Assembly (NCBI GenBank): GCA_013152545.1
Contig: JAADGF010000009.1
Coordinates: 1 to 64,000, forward strand
Source: Gammaproteobacteria bacterium
GTDB taxonomy: Bacteria; Pseudomonadota; Gammaproteobacteria; SZUA-152
Reading direction: 5' to 3'
DNA: 64,000 nt
Below the pieces are notes generated by a model. The model did no database searches and had not been told where the DNA came from. It was given only the letters and a program-made list of their open reading frames with translations. A program made the position numbers and the translations under genes. Of this stretch, positions 1-8,617 are shown piece after piece (position 1 is the stretch's first letter; each line of letters opens with the position of its first letter).

Positions 1-29
1 TGGCATCTAGAAACACGAAATAAATCGCT

Positions 30-56
30 ATTTACACTTTGTATAATAGTGTAAAT
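30..56 (+). promoter_or_regulatory. Operator-like palindrome enclosing a -10 box
   Basis: Perfect 9-bp inverted arms ATTTACACT (30-38) and AGTGTAAAT (48-56) flank a 9-nt spacer holding a perfect TATAAT (42-47). A dyad laid over a -10 element is the usual form of a repressor site. No good -35 box is visible. It would control transcription towards the TniB-TniQ genes. The small HTH protein at 2114 is one candidate ligand, which is inference. Confidence 0.45.
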
Positions 57-300
57 ACGTTTTCTTCTTCTTTATTTATGCAACTGTAAGGATTACTTAA
101 AAAACAAAGCGGTTACTCACAGGTGGGCACGGAATCAGCTGGCACAATTGGAAAGGGAATTGGAAATAAGCGTAGTTAAAGAACCCGGCTCTGGCACAAA
201 AGAGCTAGACGTATGCATACACGAACCCGCCAATGAGGAGATATTGGAGTCAATTGGCCGGAACGACTGGGTTTCCTTTGGAGCACCAATTTACGACTGA
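55..300 (+). pseudogene. C-terminal remnant of an upstream gene, possibly a TnsB/TniA-like transposase
   Basis: An open frame runs from just after a stop at 52-54 to TGA at 298-300 without any ATG. Its later part (118-297) reads as a charged tail containing WARNQLAQLERELE and ending in APIYD. In-frame stops lie close upstream, so only a tail or a decayed fragment is present. The neighbour downstream is a TniB-like ATPase, and in Tn7/Tn5053-like elements the DDE transposase gene (tnsB/tniA) lies immediately upstream of that ATPase. The identity rests on position only; I do not recognise the sequence itself. Confidence 0.3.
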
Positions 301-328
301 GACACACCTAAGAACAGGAGTATCCGAA

Positions 329-1240
329 ATGAACCCTTCGATGTTTACAGAACTCAAGCTGGCTACCAAATCAATCGAACTCTTTGCCAATACATTAAGA
401 ATATGGTTTCAATCCGCCGTCGTTGGTGGATTGATTTATGGTACCTCACGCGCAGGAAAATCTTATGCCATTGAGTACATAACTACAGAACGCAAAAAAA
501 TATTTGGATATGATATTCCTATAATTACTATCCAATGGAAGATAACCACTATTCATGAAAAGGATTTTCATGTAAGACTCTTAAGTGCATGTAGCCACTC
601 CGTACCGAGCACGAGAACCACAAATCCACAGCTAGAGCATCGTATAGTTGAGTACATTACGGGATTAGCGAAAAAATCTGGCGAGTCTAATGTCATAATA
701 ATAATTGACGAAGCTCAAGATATGAGGCTATCAGATCTTGGATACTTGGCTAACATCTACAATCAGCTAAAAAAGAATAAAATTCAGCAGTATACATTCC
801 TGGTTGGGGAGAGAAAGTTACTGGAACTCCGAGGAAAAGCAAATGATGCAGGGTACGCTAGATATATTGGTAGATTTATGTGCGCTGATTTTGAATTTCC
901 TTTAATACAATCCTATAAGGACTTACAGTTCATCCTAACGCAATACGACCAACATGGTTATCCTGAAGGAAGTGGAACTTCAATCGTAGAAAAAATCCTA
1001 CCTAAATCATATTCAGCAGGCTGGAGGCTTGCATCGAATGCAAAGGATCTCTGGAGTGGGTTCCTGGATTCTCAAAAATCTACCGGCAGGCGAAATAAAA
1101 AGATGACTATGCAGTCATGCACAATTCTTATTGCCCAACTATTTCATAGGCTATCAAAAAGGGATGGCGGTAATCTGAAACTTACAAAAGATGATATTAA
1201 TGCCTCTACTGAGTTAATCAAGCATCTTCATAATTCATAG
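329..1240 (+). CDS. tniB: TniB/TnsC-like AAA+ transposition ATPase
   Basis: A 303-aa AAA+ ATPase of the TniB/TnsC type, which in Tn7- and Tn5053-like transposons binds target DNA, recruits the DDE transposase and enforces target immunity. Walker A GTSRAGKS is at about residues 38-45 and Walker B VIIIIDEAQD at 122-131. The start chosen is ATG 329, preceded by AGGAG at 316-320; the frame is open further upstream to 233 but that part overlaps the end of the preceding remnant and has no ribosome site. The gene is followed after 7 nt by a TniQ-like gene, which supports the assignment. Length is close to that of TniB proteins (about 300 aa). Codon use is AT-rich compared with the operon after 3933, consistent with transfer. 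Confidence 0.82.
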   Translation: MNPSMFTELKLATKSIELFANTLRIWFQSAVVGGLIYGTSRAGKSYAIEYITTERKKIFGYDIPIITIQWKITTIHEKDFHVRLLSACSHSVPSTRTTNPQLEHRIVEYITGLAKKSGESNVIIIIDEAQDMRLSDLGYLANIYNQLKKNKIQQYTFLVGERKLLELRGKANDAGYARYIGRFMCADFEFPLIQSYKDLQFILTQYDQHGYPEGSGTSIVEKILPKSYSAGWRLASNAKDLWSGFLDSQKSTGRRNKKMTMQSCTILIAQLFHRLSKRDGGNLKLTKDDINASTELIKHLHNS

Positions 1241-1247
1241 TAACGAC

Positions 1248-2078
1248 ATGATATTTAACGATAGGCCTGGAACGTGCTCAAAGTATGAATCCTTGTGGTC
1301 AAGAATCCATAAATTTTCTTACTTAAATGGTGCTTCCCATACCGACTTAAAAGTGCTTTTAAACGGATATAAAATAGGAAGTTTTAAGAAGGCAACTGAA
1401 AGCTTTGATAGCCTAGATGAATTCAAAATAGATGTTTTATGCGAAATACTCGGAATGGGCGAAGAAGACCTATATTTGGGCATACCTTCGTCATACCAGA
1501 TTGATGATAGGAGAAGGAGTGTCGATGGAAACTTAAGGTATTGTCCTGTTTGCATATCAAAAGGATTCCATAGCGCAGCATTTCAGGTTAGGTGTCTTAA
1601 GAAATGTCCATTTCATAATATTAAATTCAGTGACAGATGTCCTTCATGTAATTCCTTCGTCGAATACAAATATGGGGATAAAGAACTCAAAACACCCTAC
1701 GGTTGTGCATGTGGATTCACGTTGTGGGATGGTTTATTTGATACCAACTGGGAAAGATCAATTAGTGTAGAGCAAGAAGACACATTTAAATTTTACCTAC
1801 AAATAAAATCTGAAAAAAATCTATATATATCGCCGTCTAATTTCATCGGATTTTGCTGTGTGAGTCCTATAAAGGGCTGGAGTCCAGGGTGTTTCGGCTG
1901 CCAAGCAGATGAAGTCATAACAACCGATAAGGTTTCGGTGAATTTTTGTTTTATTAATGCACTAATTGCGGGTAATTTTCCGAGCTTGACAAGATGTATT
2001 AAATTTTATACATTAAGCCCTGCCAGATGTAAAATCGACACGTTATGCTGCAAGGAAATTTCCAAAATTCGTTATTAG
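1248..2078 (+). CDS. tniQ: TniQ-like transposition protein, short
   Basis: TniQ family protein (276 aa), the targeting partner of TniB/TnsC. The zinc-binding core is visible: YCPVC (C99, C102), H108, CPFH (C120, H123), CPSC (C131, C134) and a further C153/C155 pair in GCACGFTLW. TniQ proteins usually carry a longer C-terminal region; here the last 60 or so residues are cysteine-rich and look unstructured or diverged, so the gene may be naturally short or truncated. No Cas genes or CRISPR array accompany it, so nothing indicates RNA-guided targeting. The start at 1248 has no clear ribosome site; coupling to tniB is possible because the gap is only 7 nt. Confidence 0.8.
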   Translation: MIFNDRPGTCSKYESLWSRIHKFSYLNGASHTDLKVLLNGYKIGSFKKATESFDSLDEFKIDVLCEILGMGEEDLYLGIPSSYQIDDRRRSVDGNLRYCPVCISKGFHSAAFQVRCLKKCPFHNIKFSDRCPSCNSFVEYKYGDKELKTPYGCACGFTLWDGLFDTNWERSISVEQEDTFKFYLQIKSEKNLYISPSNFIGFCCVSPIKGWSPGCFGCQADEVITTDKVSVNFCFINALIAGNFPSLTRCIKFYTLSPARCKIDTLCCKEISKIRY

Positions 2079-2113
2079 ACTGTTTAAGCAGGATGTAAAA
2101 AGAGGTAAATAAA

Positions 2114-2413
2114 ATGAGTAGCGTTGACAGCGTAATGAAGCACACTACCTCTGAAAACAATAATGTGTTTGTGGACCTTGGTTTTGAAAAGCAAGAGGCG
2201 GCTAAGTTAATAATAAAGTCTCAATTGATGATACATATAAGAAAATGGATCAAAGAGAATAATCTAAGACAGGAAGAGGCTGCCGGTATTCTTCATGTTA
2301 ATCGTCCCCGCGTGTCTGATGTGATGACTGGAAAAGTTGGAAAATTTACTATTGATGCATTGGTTGATATGTTGGAGTGTGCAGACCTCCGTGTGTCGGT
2401 TAGTGTTAAGTAA
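2114..2413 (+). CDS. HTH (XRE/HigA-like, COG5606 type) DNA-binding protein
   Basis: A 99-aa protein with an XRE-type helix-turn-helix: residues about 45-80 contain LRQEEAAGILHVNRPRVSDVMTG. The layout (N-terminal lead, HTH, then a short acidic strand) fits the HTH_37/COG5606 group, which often act as antitoxins of HigB/Gp49-like toxins. No toxin gene lies next to it, so it is an orphan antitoxin or a repressor of the transposition operon. AGAGG lies 8-12 nt before the ATG. It ends at a likely intrinsic terminator (2443-2484). Confidence 0.72.
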   Translation: MSSVDSVMKHTTSENNNVFVDLGFEKQEAAKLIIKSQLMIHIRKWIKENNLRQEEAAGILHVNRPRVSDVMTGKVGKFTIDALVDMLECADLRVSVSVK

Positions 2414-2442
2414 TACAGTATCAGTGAATATAACCAACGGCC

Positions 2443-2484
2443 AAGAGGTGTTTTGAAGTTTATCGTGGCCAACACTCTTTTTTA
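2443..2484 (+). terminator. Likely intrinsic terminator after the HTH gene
   Basis: AAGAGGTGTT (2443-2452) can pair with AACACTCTT (2471-2479) with one bulged G, and the right arm runs into six T residues. It separates the transposition genes from the following operon. Confidence 0.5.
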
Positions 2485-2536
2485 TTGAACAGCCTGTACT
2501 TGCTCTTCAGAGATTAACTTATATAGAGATTCTAGG

Positions 2537-3325
2537 ATGGTAATTTCATTAGGGAAGGTAACTCGGGATGGGAAACCCTATCAAAGAAGGCGTGAGACAG
2601 AGTGCTTACTTGAAAACCTTGATCTGCTAGAGCCAGATCAACTGGTAGATATGTGTTTGAATCCTGATGAGATAGTGCCATTTGAGGTTCTAATTTATTA
2701 CCTTCGACATAAAGAATTGGCTTTGGAAAAAAGGCATGTAGAAGCACTTTTCAAGTCATTTTATACAAGAATAGAAACCTCCTTGAACCAATCAATACCT
2801 GATTCTAGAGTGGATCGCGCAAGGGATATTCGCGAAGAGATCGTGGTGCGAATAATGGAGAAAATTGCGTCGGACAGAAACACTCAACAAGACAAAATGT
2901 ATTATTGGGAAGTAAATTTTAATCATGCATTTGAGAGTTTTCGTAAAGATATATTGAAACAATTGGGGCCTACTTATAAATCCGATCCACTGAGAAATGC
3001 GACCGCTCTTTCACAAAGTGCTGAAGAAGGATTGGACGTGAGCCCTGAAGTCGAGGCCGCCGCCGCAGAGTTTTTTAACCCAAATCAATCAAAATTAGAT
3101 GATCCGGCTTTCCGGTTACGTCTATTGGCAGCGATTAACGATTTACCCGACGATGAAAAGCGAGCAGTGGGGTTAATACTACAAGGCATACAAATAGAGT
3201 CGAAAGACCCAGATGTAATGACCATTTCCAAAGCATTGAAATGCAGGGAGAGGACGGTACGTAACCGTTTGAGTCGTGCCTATTCAAAGCTGAAGGATGC
3301 GCTCCAGGTGGAGGAACTATTATGA
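2537..3325 (+). CDS. Sigma-70-like RNA polymerase sigma factor of a defence-type operon
   Basis: A 262-aa protein whose C-terminal third resembles sigma region 4: INDLPDDEKRAVGLIL is followed by a helix-turn-helix with SKALKCRERTVRNRLSRAYSKL (residues about 230-255). The middle part (about 80-150) is helical, where sigma region 2 would lie, but I see no canonical region 2.4 signature. It could direct transcription of its own operon or bind DNA as a sigma-like activator. The stop codon overlaps the next start (ATGA, 3322-3325), so the two are translationally coupled. The start ATG at 2537 has only a weak ribosome site. It is not a known housekeeping sigma; function is inferred from the HTH and the context. 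Confidence 0.65.
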   Translation: MVISLGKVTRDGKPYQRRRETECLLENLDLLEPDQLVDMCLNPDEIVPFEVLIYYLRHKELALEKRHVEALFKSFYTRIETSLNQSIPDSRVDRARDIREEIVVRIMEKIASDRNTQQDKMYYWEVNFNHAFESFRKDILKQLGPTYKSDPLRNATALSQSAEEGLDVSPEVEAAAAEFFNPNQSKLDDPAFRLRLLAAINDLPDDEKRAVGLILQGIQIESKDPDVMTISKALKCRERTVRNRLSRAYSKLKDALQVEELL

Positions 3326-3927
3326 AGACTACACATGACACGGGAGAAAGGGATGTATTGCATGCGTTCTCAATTGAACCTAACCGGGATGCTGAAATAC
3401 TGGCAGTATATGTAGAGCAATATCCGCAGTATCGTGAAGCCTTGATTGATTTGTCTATTGAATTGCTGACAGCTCCCAATCTAGATGAGAAACCACCGAA
3501 GATAGTGTCGAGTGACAGCGCTGGACGAGCTTGGTCGAGATTTCAGTCGTTGCTAAGTCCTGCCGATCCGGCGTTTGCAACAAAAAATTTCGCTATCAAC
3601 CCCCTATTGGACTTAAGTGATCAGCGTTTCCGTGAGATAGCGAAAGAACTGAATGTGACACGGCTATTTTTAACGCGTTTGCGTGACAGTGTCATTCAGG
3701 CGTCAACCCTACCAGAGCGATTAGTATCACAGGTTGCGCAGTTAGTTGGTGTGGGGGTTGACACTCTCAATACCGCTTTGCATGCATCACCAAGTATGCC
3801 CACAGGGCAACGATTTAAATCAGATGGAAAGCCAAGTGCGGGAAAACAAATGACTTTTGATGAGGCTATAGAGAACTCAGGTCTGTCTGAAGAGCAAAAA
3901 TCAGCACTTAAGGCGATGAAAGGATAG
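3322..3927 (+). CDS. HTH-like protein coupled to the sigma-like gene, possible anti-sigma or adaptor
   Basis: A 201-aa soluble protein with no membrane segment. Residues about 105-165 hold a helical block (FREIAKELNVTRLFLTRLRD, then VAQLVGVGVDTLNTAL) that resembles two consecutive HTH-like units seen in proteins encoded beside ImmA/IrrE peptidases; this is my recollection and not a verified family. It starts inside the stop of the sigma-like gene, and the ImmA-helicase gene begins 5 nt after its stop. The arrangement suggests it regulates the sigma-like protein or is the substrate of the ImmA domain. No catalytic motif is visible. Confidence 0.5.
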   Translation: MKTTHDTGERDVLHAFSIEPNRDAEILAVYVEQYPQYREALIDLSIELLTAPNLDEKPPKIVSSDSAGRAWSRFQSLLSPADPAFATKNFAINPLLDLSDQRFREIAKELNVTRLFLTRLRDSVIQASTLPERLVSQVAQLVGVGVDTLNTALHASPSMPTGQRFKSDGKPSAGKQMTFDEAIENSGLSEEQKSALKAMKG

Positions 3928-3932
3928 TATGA

Positions 3933-6900
3933 ATGGATGCAATCGAGGCGGCTCGTCAGGAGGCTGCACGACTACATGATTTAGCTGTGGCGTTAGGTGA
4001 CGATAATTACTCATTGCTATGTTTTGTTAGTGCGGAGGCCAGTCGCAGGGAAATAGAAATTTACCCGGTATCAAAGGATGACCCACAGTTGAAGGGTGGG
4101 AGAGCCGTTTTTGATAGTCAAGCATGGATGATTTTGTATGAGAATGTTGGGAGCGATTTTGATAAAGCTTTTTTGATAGCGCATGAAATCGGGCATGTGG
4201 TATTGGAAGGTGGTTCTGAGGACAGTGTAGCCGAAGATACTGAGCCAGACCGGCCCGCAGAAGCGCCTGCCATAGGTGCTGAGCGGGTTGCTGACTACGG
4301 ATGTCGAGAAAGAAGGGAGGTCATCATGGATCTCTTTGCACGGGAATTCATGCTTCCACGTCGCTTGGCAAAACGCTGGCATATTGAAGAGGTATTGTCA
4401 TCTACAGCGATTGCCAATCGTCTCAATATGCCGTTAACGGTTGTTCAGCAGCAACTGATCGATGCGTTACTGCTGCCGGCGATATTTCCGAAACCACAAA
4501 AGCCAAAAGAGAAGGCGAGTGTCCCAGTGGTGCTCGACCCCTCTCAGCGTGCAGCGGCTTGTCATCATGGCACGCCTTTTCAACTTCAGGCTGGACCTGG
4601 TACCGGAAAAACCAGAACTTTAGTACACCGAATCGAGACCCTATTGAACGCTGGTATCGATCCCGGATCGATCGTTGTGTTGACCTTCTCCAACAAGGCC
4701 GCAGGCGAATTACGAGATCGTATTGCGGTTTCATTTCCCAAGGCGATAGCGACATTGTGGCTGGGCACCTTCCATTCCTTCGGCTTGGATATTGTCCACC
4801 GTTTTCATGATCGGCTGGGACTGTCAGAGAACCCACGGGTCATTACTCGTTACGAAGCTATTGAACTGTTAGAAGACGAAGTAGCGAGATTACCGCTCAA
4901 ACATTTTCGCAATCTGTATGATCCCACACTGGACTTGGGCGATATGCTCAGTGCCATCTCACGAGCGAAAGACGAAGTTGTCAATGCTGCGCAGTACAAA
5001 GCGCTAGCTAAAGCGATGTTGGAAACGGCGAACGATGAACAACAAACAGAGCAAGCCGAAAAATGCCTAGATGTCGCACATCTGTTCGAAGTATATGAAC
5101 AATTGCTATTAAAGGAGGACAGTGTTGATTTTGGTGATCTTGTCTCTCTACCTGTTCGCCTAGTTGAAGATGATACGGAGGTTAGAAAGCTACTGTCAGA
5201 GCGCCATCAACATATCTTGGTGGACGAATACCAGGACGTTAACCGTGCATCTGTTCGCTTGATAAAGGCCATTGCTGGAGAAGGAAAGCAACTGTGGGTA
5301 GTTGGCGACTCCAGACAATCCATTTACCGGTTTCGTGGTGCTTCATCTATCAATATGAAGCGATTTGCCCAAGACTTCCCAGAGGCGAGTGTTGGTGAGT
5401 TAGCTGTCAACTATCGTTCCGTGAGTGAGGTTGTTAACCTGTACAGTCAATTCTCGTCGGGTATGCTGGCTTCTAAAGGTGCTTTGCCACTACAGTTGAG
5501 TGCTGATCGAGGCGTATCAAACGAACTGCCTGAGCTGAGAGTCGCAAAGACAGCGAATGATGAAATCGCAGTGATTGCCGCTGCGGTGGAAGAAGCGAAA
5601 CAACAGGGGTTTGACTATAAAGAACAGGCTATATTATGTGCATCGAACAACCGGCTCAGCGAAATTGCTGCAAGCTTTGAGAAAGTTGGATTGCCAGTAC
5701 TGTATTTAGGCAGCCTGTTTGAGCGAGATGAGGTCAAGGACCTTCTGTCGATCTTGTCCTTGGTAACTGACCGGCATGCCATCGGTTTAGTCCGCGCCGC
5801 GTCGCTGCCAGACTTTGAATTACCCTTAGATCAATTGTCACTTCTACACCAACATATTCGTCATGCAGGGCTTGAACCACTGGGTTGGGGCGAGCAAGTG
5901 GATGACGTTCCTGGACTGCTTGAGCAAACGCGCAATACGTTAAAACGCTTATCCGTTGTGTTAGAAGGCTTCCCCATAAATGGTAATCCGTGGTCAATTT
6001 TGGCGACGCTGATCATTGATCGACTTGAGTTGGCAAAGCGAGCCGCATTGGCCGAGGACTTGGAAGGCCAGATGCAAGGTATCGCTCTGTGGCAGTTGCT
6101 GAATTTCTGCCGTAAACCCATTAACGGTAAAGGCTTGCCTATTGAAAGATTATTATCGCGGATTCGACGTATTGTACTGCTGTCTGAAGACAGGGAAATG
6201 CGTCAGCTGCCACGGGCGGCATTAGGAATTGATGGTGTGCGATTGATGACTATACACGCCAGTAAAGGTCTTGAGTTTAAAGTGGTACATTTACCGGGCA
6301 TGATTGCTACGGGATTGCCCGCAAATAACAAACCGCCGCGCTGTGTTCCGCCGGATGGCCTGGTCGAGGGGACGGAAGGTATGACAGGTCTTGAGGCTAT
6401 CAAGGCTGGTCACGAAGAAGAGGAAGAGTGTAAGTTTTTTGTAGCGGCATCACGAGCCGAAGATCGACTCCTATTGTACGCATCCTCTGCTCAAAATAAT
6501 GGTAAGCGCCGAAATCACTCCAAATACATAGGACGTATAGAGGCGACCATTCAACGGAATACGGAACCGCTACTTTTGTTTGCTGCACCAGTACCGCTTG
6601 AGGTATTCCCAGTCAGTACAAAGGATCTGCTGATCACGCAAAAACAATTAAGCCTCTATGACCGGTGTCCTCGACGATTTCTATATACCCATGTATTAGC
6701 GTTATCCGGTAGGCGGACAGAAAGCGCTTTTATGAAAATGCACAGTGCTGTGTACGACGTGCTTGATTGGCTTGTTCGCCAACATTCTGAGTCCACTCCC
6801 ACACTGGCGGAACTAGAGGCCCAATATGAACAATCCTGGTGCAACAAAGGGCCAGTTGATCACGGTTATGCCGATGACTACAGAAAAATCGGCCAACGTC

Positions 6901-7352
6901 TCATGGAATACCTGATAGAAACGCGCCAAGGGCGCCAACTGGTGAAACCTGAAGTATTACGCATCTCCTTTCCAGATGGTGAGATTAGTGTTTTACCTGA
7001 TGAGATCACACTTGATACGGACGGTAACCATACTCTTCGGCGCATCAACACCGGTAAGAAGAGTAAAGAAGAGTATGACCATATTGAGTATTCCATTTTG
7101 ATGGAAGCGGCTGAACAACATTTTGGGTGTGGATCACGAGTTGAGGCTGTACACCTGGCGGGGGAAACCCAGGAGCAAGTCACTATTACGGATAGAAAAA
7201 AGGCGACGCGTCTGGAAAGAACGCAAACAGCCTTGACTGCAATCGCCAATGGATATTTTCCTGAAAAACCTGCAGTTCGTTCATGCCCCCGGTGTCCGCA
7301 CTTTTTTATCTGTGGCAAAGTCCCTGAAGGTGAGATGAGGATAAAAATATAA
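3933..7352 (+). CDS. ImmA/IrrE metallopeptidase fused to UvrD/PcrA-type helicase with AddB-like Fe-S C-terminus
   Basis: A 1139-aa three-part protein. Residues 1-180 form an ImmA/IrrE (M78) zinc peptidase with HEIGH at 84-88 and a downstream EVIMDLFAREFMLP helix supplying a third ligand. Residues 200-870 are a superfamily 1A helicase: Walker A GPGTGKT (221-227), DEYQD (431-435), GDSRQSIYRFRGA, and TIHASKGLEF (motif V). Residues 900-1139 resemble the C-terminal PD-(D/E)XK/Fe-S domain of AddB/Cas4: C912 plus C1118-x2-C1121-x5-C1127. The nuclease motif expected as DYKTGK reads RINTGK, so the nuclease appears dead. ImmA peptidases cleave XRE-type repressors; the helicase would sense or unwind DNA. 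It lies 98 nt before the ubiquitin-like genes. Domain calls are firm; the joint role is inference. Confidence 0.85.
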   Translation: MDAIEAARQEAARLHDLAVALGDDNYSLLCFVSAEASRREIEIYPVSKDDPQLKGGRAVFDSQAWMILYENVGSDFDKAFLIAHEIGHVVLEGGSEDSVAEDTEPDRPAEAPAIGAERVADYGCRERREVIMDLFAREFMLPRRLAKRWHIEEVLSSTAIANRLNMPLTVVQQQLIDALLLPAIFPKPQKPKEKASVPVVLDPSQRAAACHHGTPFQLQAGPGTGKTRTLVHRIETLLNAGIDPGSIVVLTFSNKAAGELRDRIAVSFPKAIATLWLGTFHSFGLDIVHRFHDRLGLSENPRVITRYEAIELLEDEVARLPLKHFRNLYDPTLDLGDMLSAISRAKDEVVNAAQYKALAKAMLETANDEQQTEQAEKCLDVAHLFEVYEQLLLKEDSVDFGDLVSLPVRLVEDDTEVRKLLSERHQHILVDEYQDVNRASVRLIKAIAGEGKQLWVVGDSRQSIYRFRGASSINMKRFAQDFPEASVGELAVNYRSVSEVVNLYSQFSSGMLASKGALPLQLSADRGVSNELPELRVAKTANDEIAVIAAAVEEAKQQGFDYKEQAILCASNNRLSEIAASFEKVGLPVLYLGSLFERDEVKDLLSILSLVTDRHAIGLVRAASLPDFELPLDQLSLLHQHIRHAGLEPLGWGEQVDDVPGLLEQTRNTLKRLSVVLEGFPINGNPWSILATLIIDRLELAKRAALAEDLEGQMQGIALWQLLNFCRKPINGKGLPIERLLSRIRRIVLLSEDREMRQLPRAALGIDGVRLMTIHASKGLEFKVVHLPGMIATGLPANNKPPRCVPPDGLVEGTEGMTGLEAIKAGHEEEEECKFFVAASRAEDRLLLYASSAQNNGKRRNHSKYIGRIEATIQRNTEPLLLFAAPVPLEVFPVSTKDLLITQKQLSLYDRCPRRFLYTHVLALSGRRTESAFMKMHSAVYDVLDWLVRQHSESTPTLAELEAQYEQSWCNKGPVDHGYADDYRKIGQRLMEYLIETRQGRQLVKPEVLRISFPDGEISVLPDEITLDTDGNHTLRRINTGKKSKEEYDHIEYSILMEAAEQHFGCGSRVEAVHLAGETQEQVTITDRKKATRLERTQTALTAIANGYFPEKPAVRSCPRCPHFFICGKVPEGEMRIKI

Positions 7353-7450
7353 ATTAATTCTTCCGGTTGTATTTTTTACAGCGATTAACCTCTTGAACAG
7401 CCATATATCGCATATCGCGACCGGCTAAACACAAACAAGAGATTGATCTT

Positions 7451-8617
7451 ATGAGCAATGTAACCCCCCCTAACGAAGAGCGCATTGCGCTTGAAGATAT
7501 TGCTGTATGCCGTAGAGAAGGCCGCCCCTTGCGCCCGGCACACAGATATCAAATCCAAGTTGTTGATTCAAGCATGCAAGGAAGCCTGATTGAAATTGAT
7601 GACCCGATACCGACCGGTCGCCAAATTCTGGAAGCAGCAGGCAGGATTCCCGTTGATCGTCACATATTGATACTGATCGAGGCCGCAGGCTCGCTAGAAG
7701 AGGTGAACCTATCCGAAACTGTGGATGTGTACCATCGTGGAGTTGAACAATTTGTCGTGTTTGAGAGTGATCGGCTGTTCTACTTTGCATTGAATGGGCA
7801 ACGCCTTCCTTGGGGCTCCTCAAATATTCAGGAAAATGCTCTGAGAAAGATAGGCTGTATACCTGAGAATCACTCTATTTGGTTAGAGCGTCAATCAAAG
7901 GAGGATCGGATGATTGCTGAGGGAGAGTGTATTGATCTTATTGATCCGGCGCTCGAAAAATTATACACCAAGCCAAAAAGTTGGCAGTTGAATGTTCAGG
8001 GAGTATTAGTTATATCCGATCACCCAACGATCCTTGCCTCTGATGCCTTAAATGCCGCTGGTTTTAACCCTGACAAAGGTTGGATTTTGATTTTAAAGGT
8101 CAAAGGTGAACCCAAACAGAGTATTGGGCTGGATGACCATATTGATCTTCGTAAACCCGGTATTGAGAAGCTCAGGCTAATACCTGCGGAAATCAATAAT
8201 GGAGATGCAGTTGCCACCTCTTCGATGGCGTTTGCATTGCTTGATAAGGACAGGGCTTATTTAAATGCACTGGACATTGAATGGAAGACAGTGCTGGATG
8301 GTGGGCGGCGCTGGCTTATTATTCGCAACTATATCTTACCGAGTGGGTATAACCATGAGCACACAACCATTGCCATCGAAATACCAACAACCTATCCGGG
8401 TGCGGCTATAGACATGTTCTATGTGTATCCTGCGCTGACGTTAGCCAATGGTGGAAAGATTGAGCAAACGCAGAGCACCGTGAACATTGTTGGAACGACC
8501 TACCAGCGCTGGAGCCGTCATCTCAATGGGGCGACACGCTGGAATCCGCTAACGGACTGTGTGGTCACTCACTTGGCCGTCATCGAAGAGTCTTTGCTTA
8601 GGGAGGTGGGAGAATGA
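7451..8617 (+). CDS. Tandem ubiquitin-like (multiubiquitin) protein fused to an E2-like domain
   Basis: A 388-aa protein with three consecutive beta-grasp units of about 70 residues (about 30-105, 106-178, 179-245; each has the pattern strand, strand, helix with A/GxxP, then IxLxxxG and VDL/IDL). They match the bacterial multiubiquitin family. Residues about 255-388 match the prokaryotic E2 family E: LPSGY, IEIPTTYPGAAIDMFYVYP and WSRHLNG..W. The only cysteine in this part is C370 in TDCVVTH, with H374 four residues on: the candidate transfer site. No diglycine ends any repeat or the protein. An ATGA overlap couples it to the E1-JAB gene. It would act as both modifier and conjugating enzyme. 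Confidence 0.8.
   Translation: MSNVTPPNEERIALEDIAVCRREGRPLRPAHRYQIQVVDSSMQGSLIEIDDPIPTGRQILEAAGRIPVDRHILILIEAAGSLEEVNLSETVDVYHRGVEQFVVFESDRLFYFALNGQRLPWGSSNIQENALRKIGCIPENHSIWLERQSKEDRMIAEGECIDLIDPALEKLYTKPKSWQLNVQGVLVISDHPTILASDALNAAGFNPDKGWILILKVKGEPKQSIGLDDHIDLRKPGIEKLRLIPAEINNGDAVATSSMAFALLDKDRAYLNALDIEWKTVLDGGRRWLIIRNYILPSGYNHEHTTIAIEIPTTYPGAAIDMFYVYPALTLANGGKIEQTQSTVNIVGTTYQRWSRHLNGATRWNPLTDCVVTHLAVIEESLLREVGE

Noticed and set aside
1-2413. CRISPR-associated transposon (CAST)
   Set aside because: TniB and TniQ are present, but there are no cas genes and no spaced repeats anywhere in the window.
4423-4836. 137-aa - strand frame within the helicase gene
   Set aside because: It lies opposite conserved helicase motifs and has no coding features of its own.
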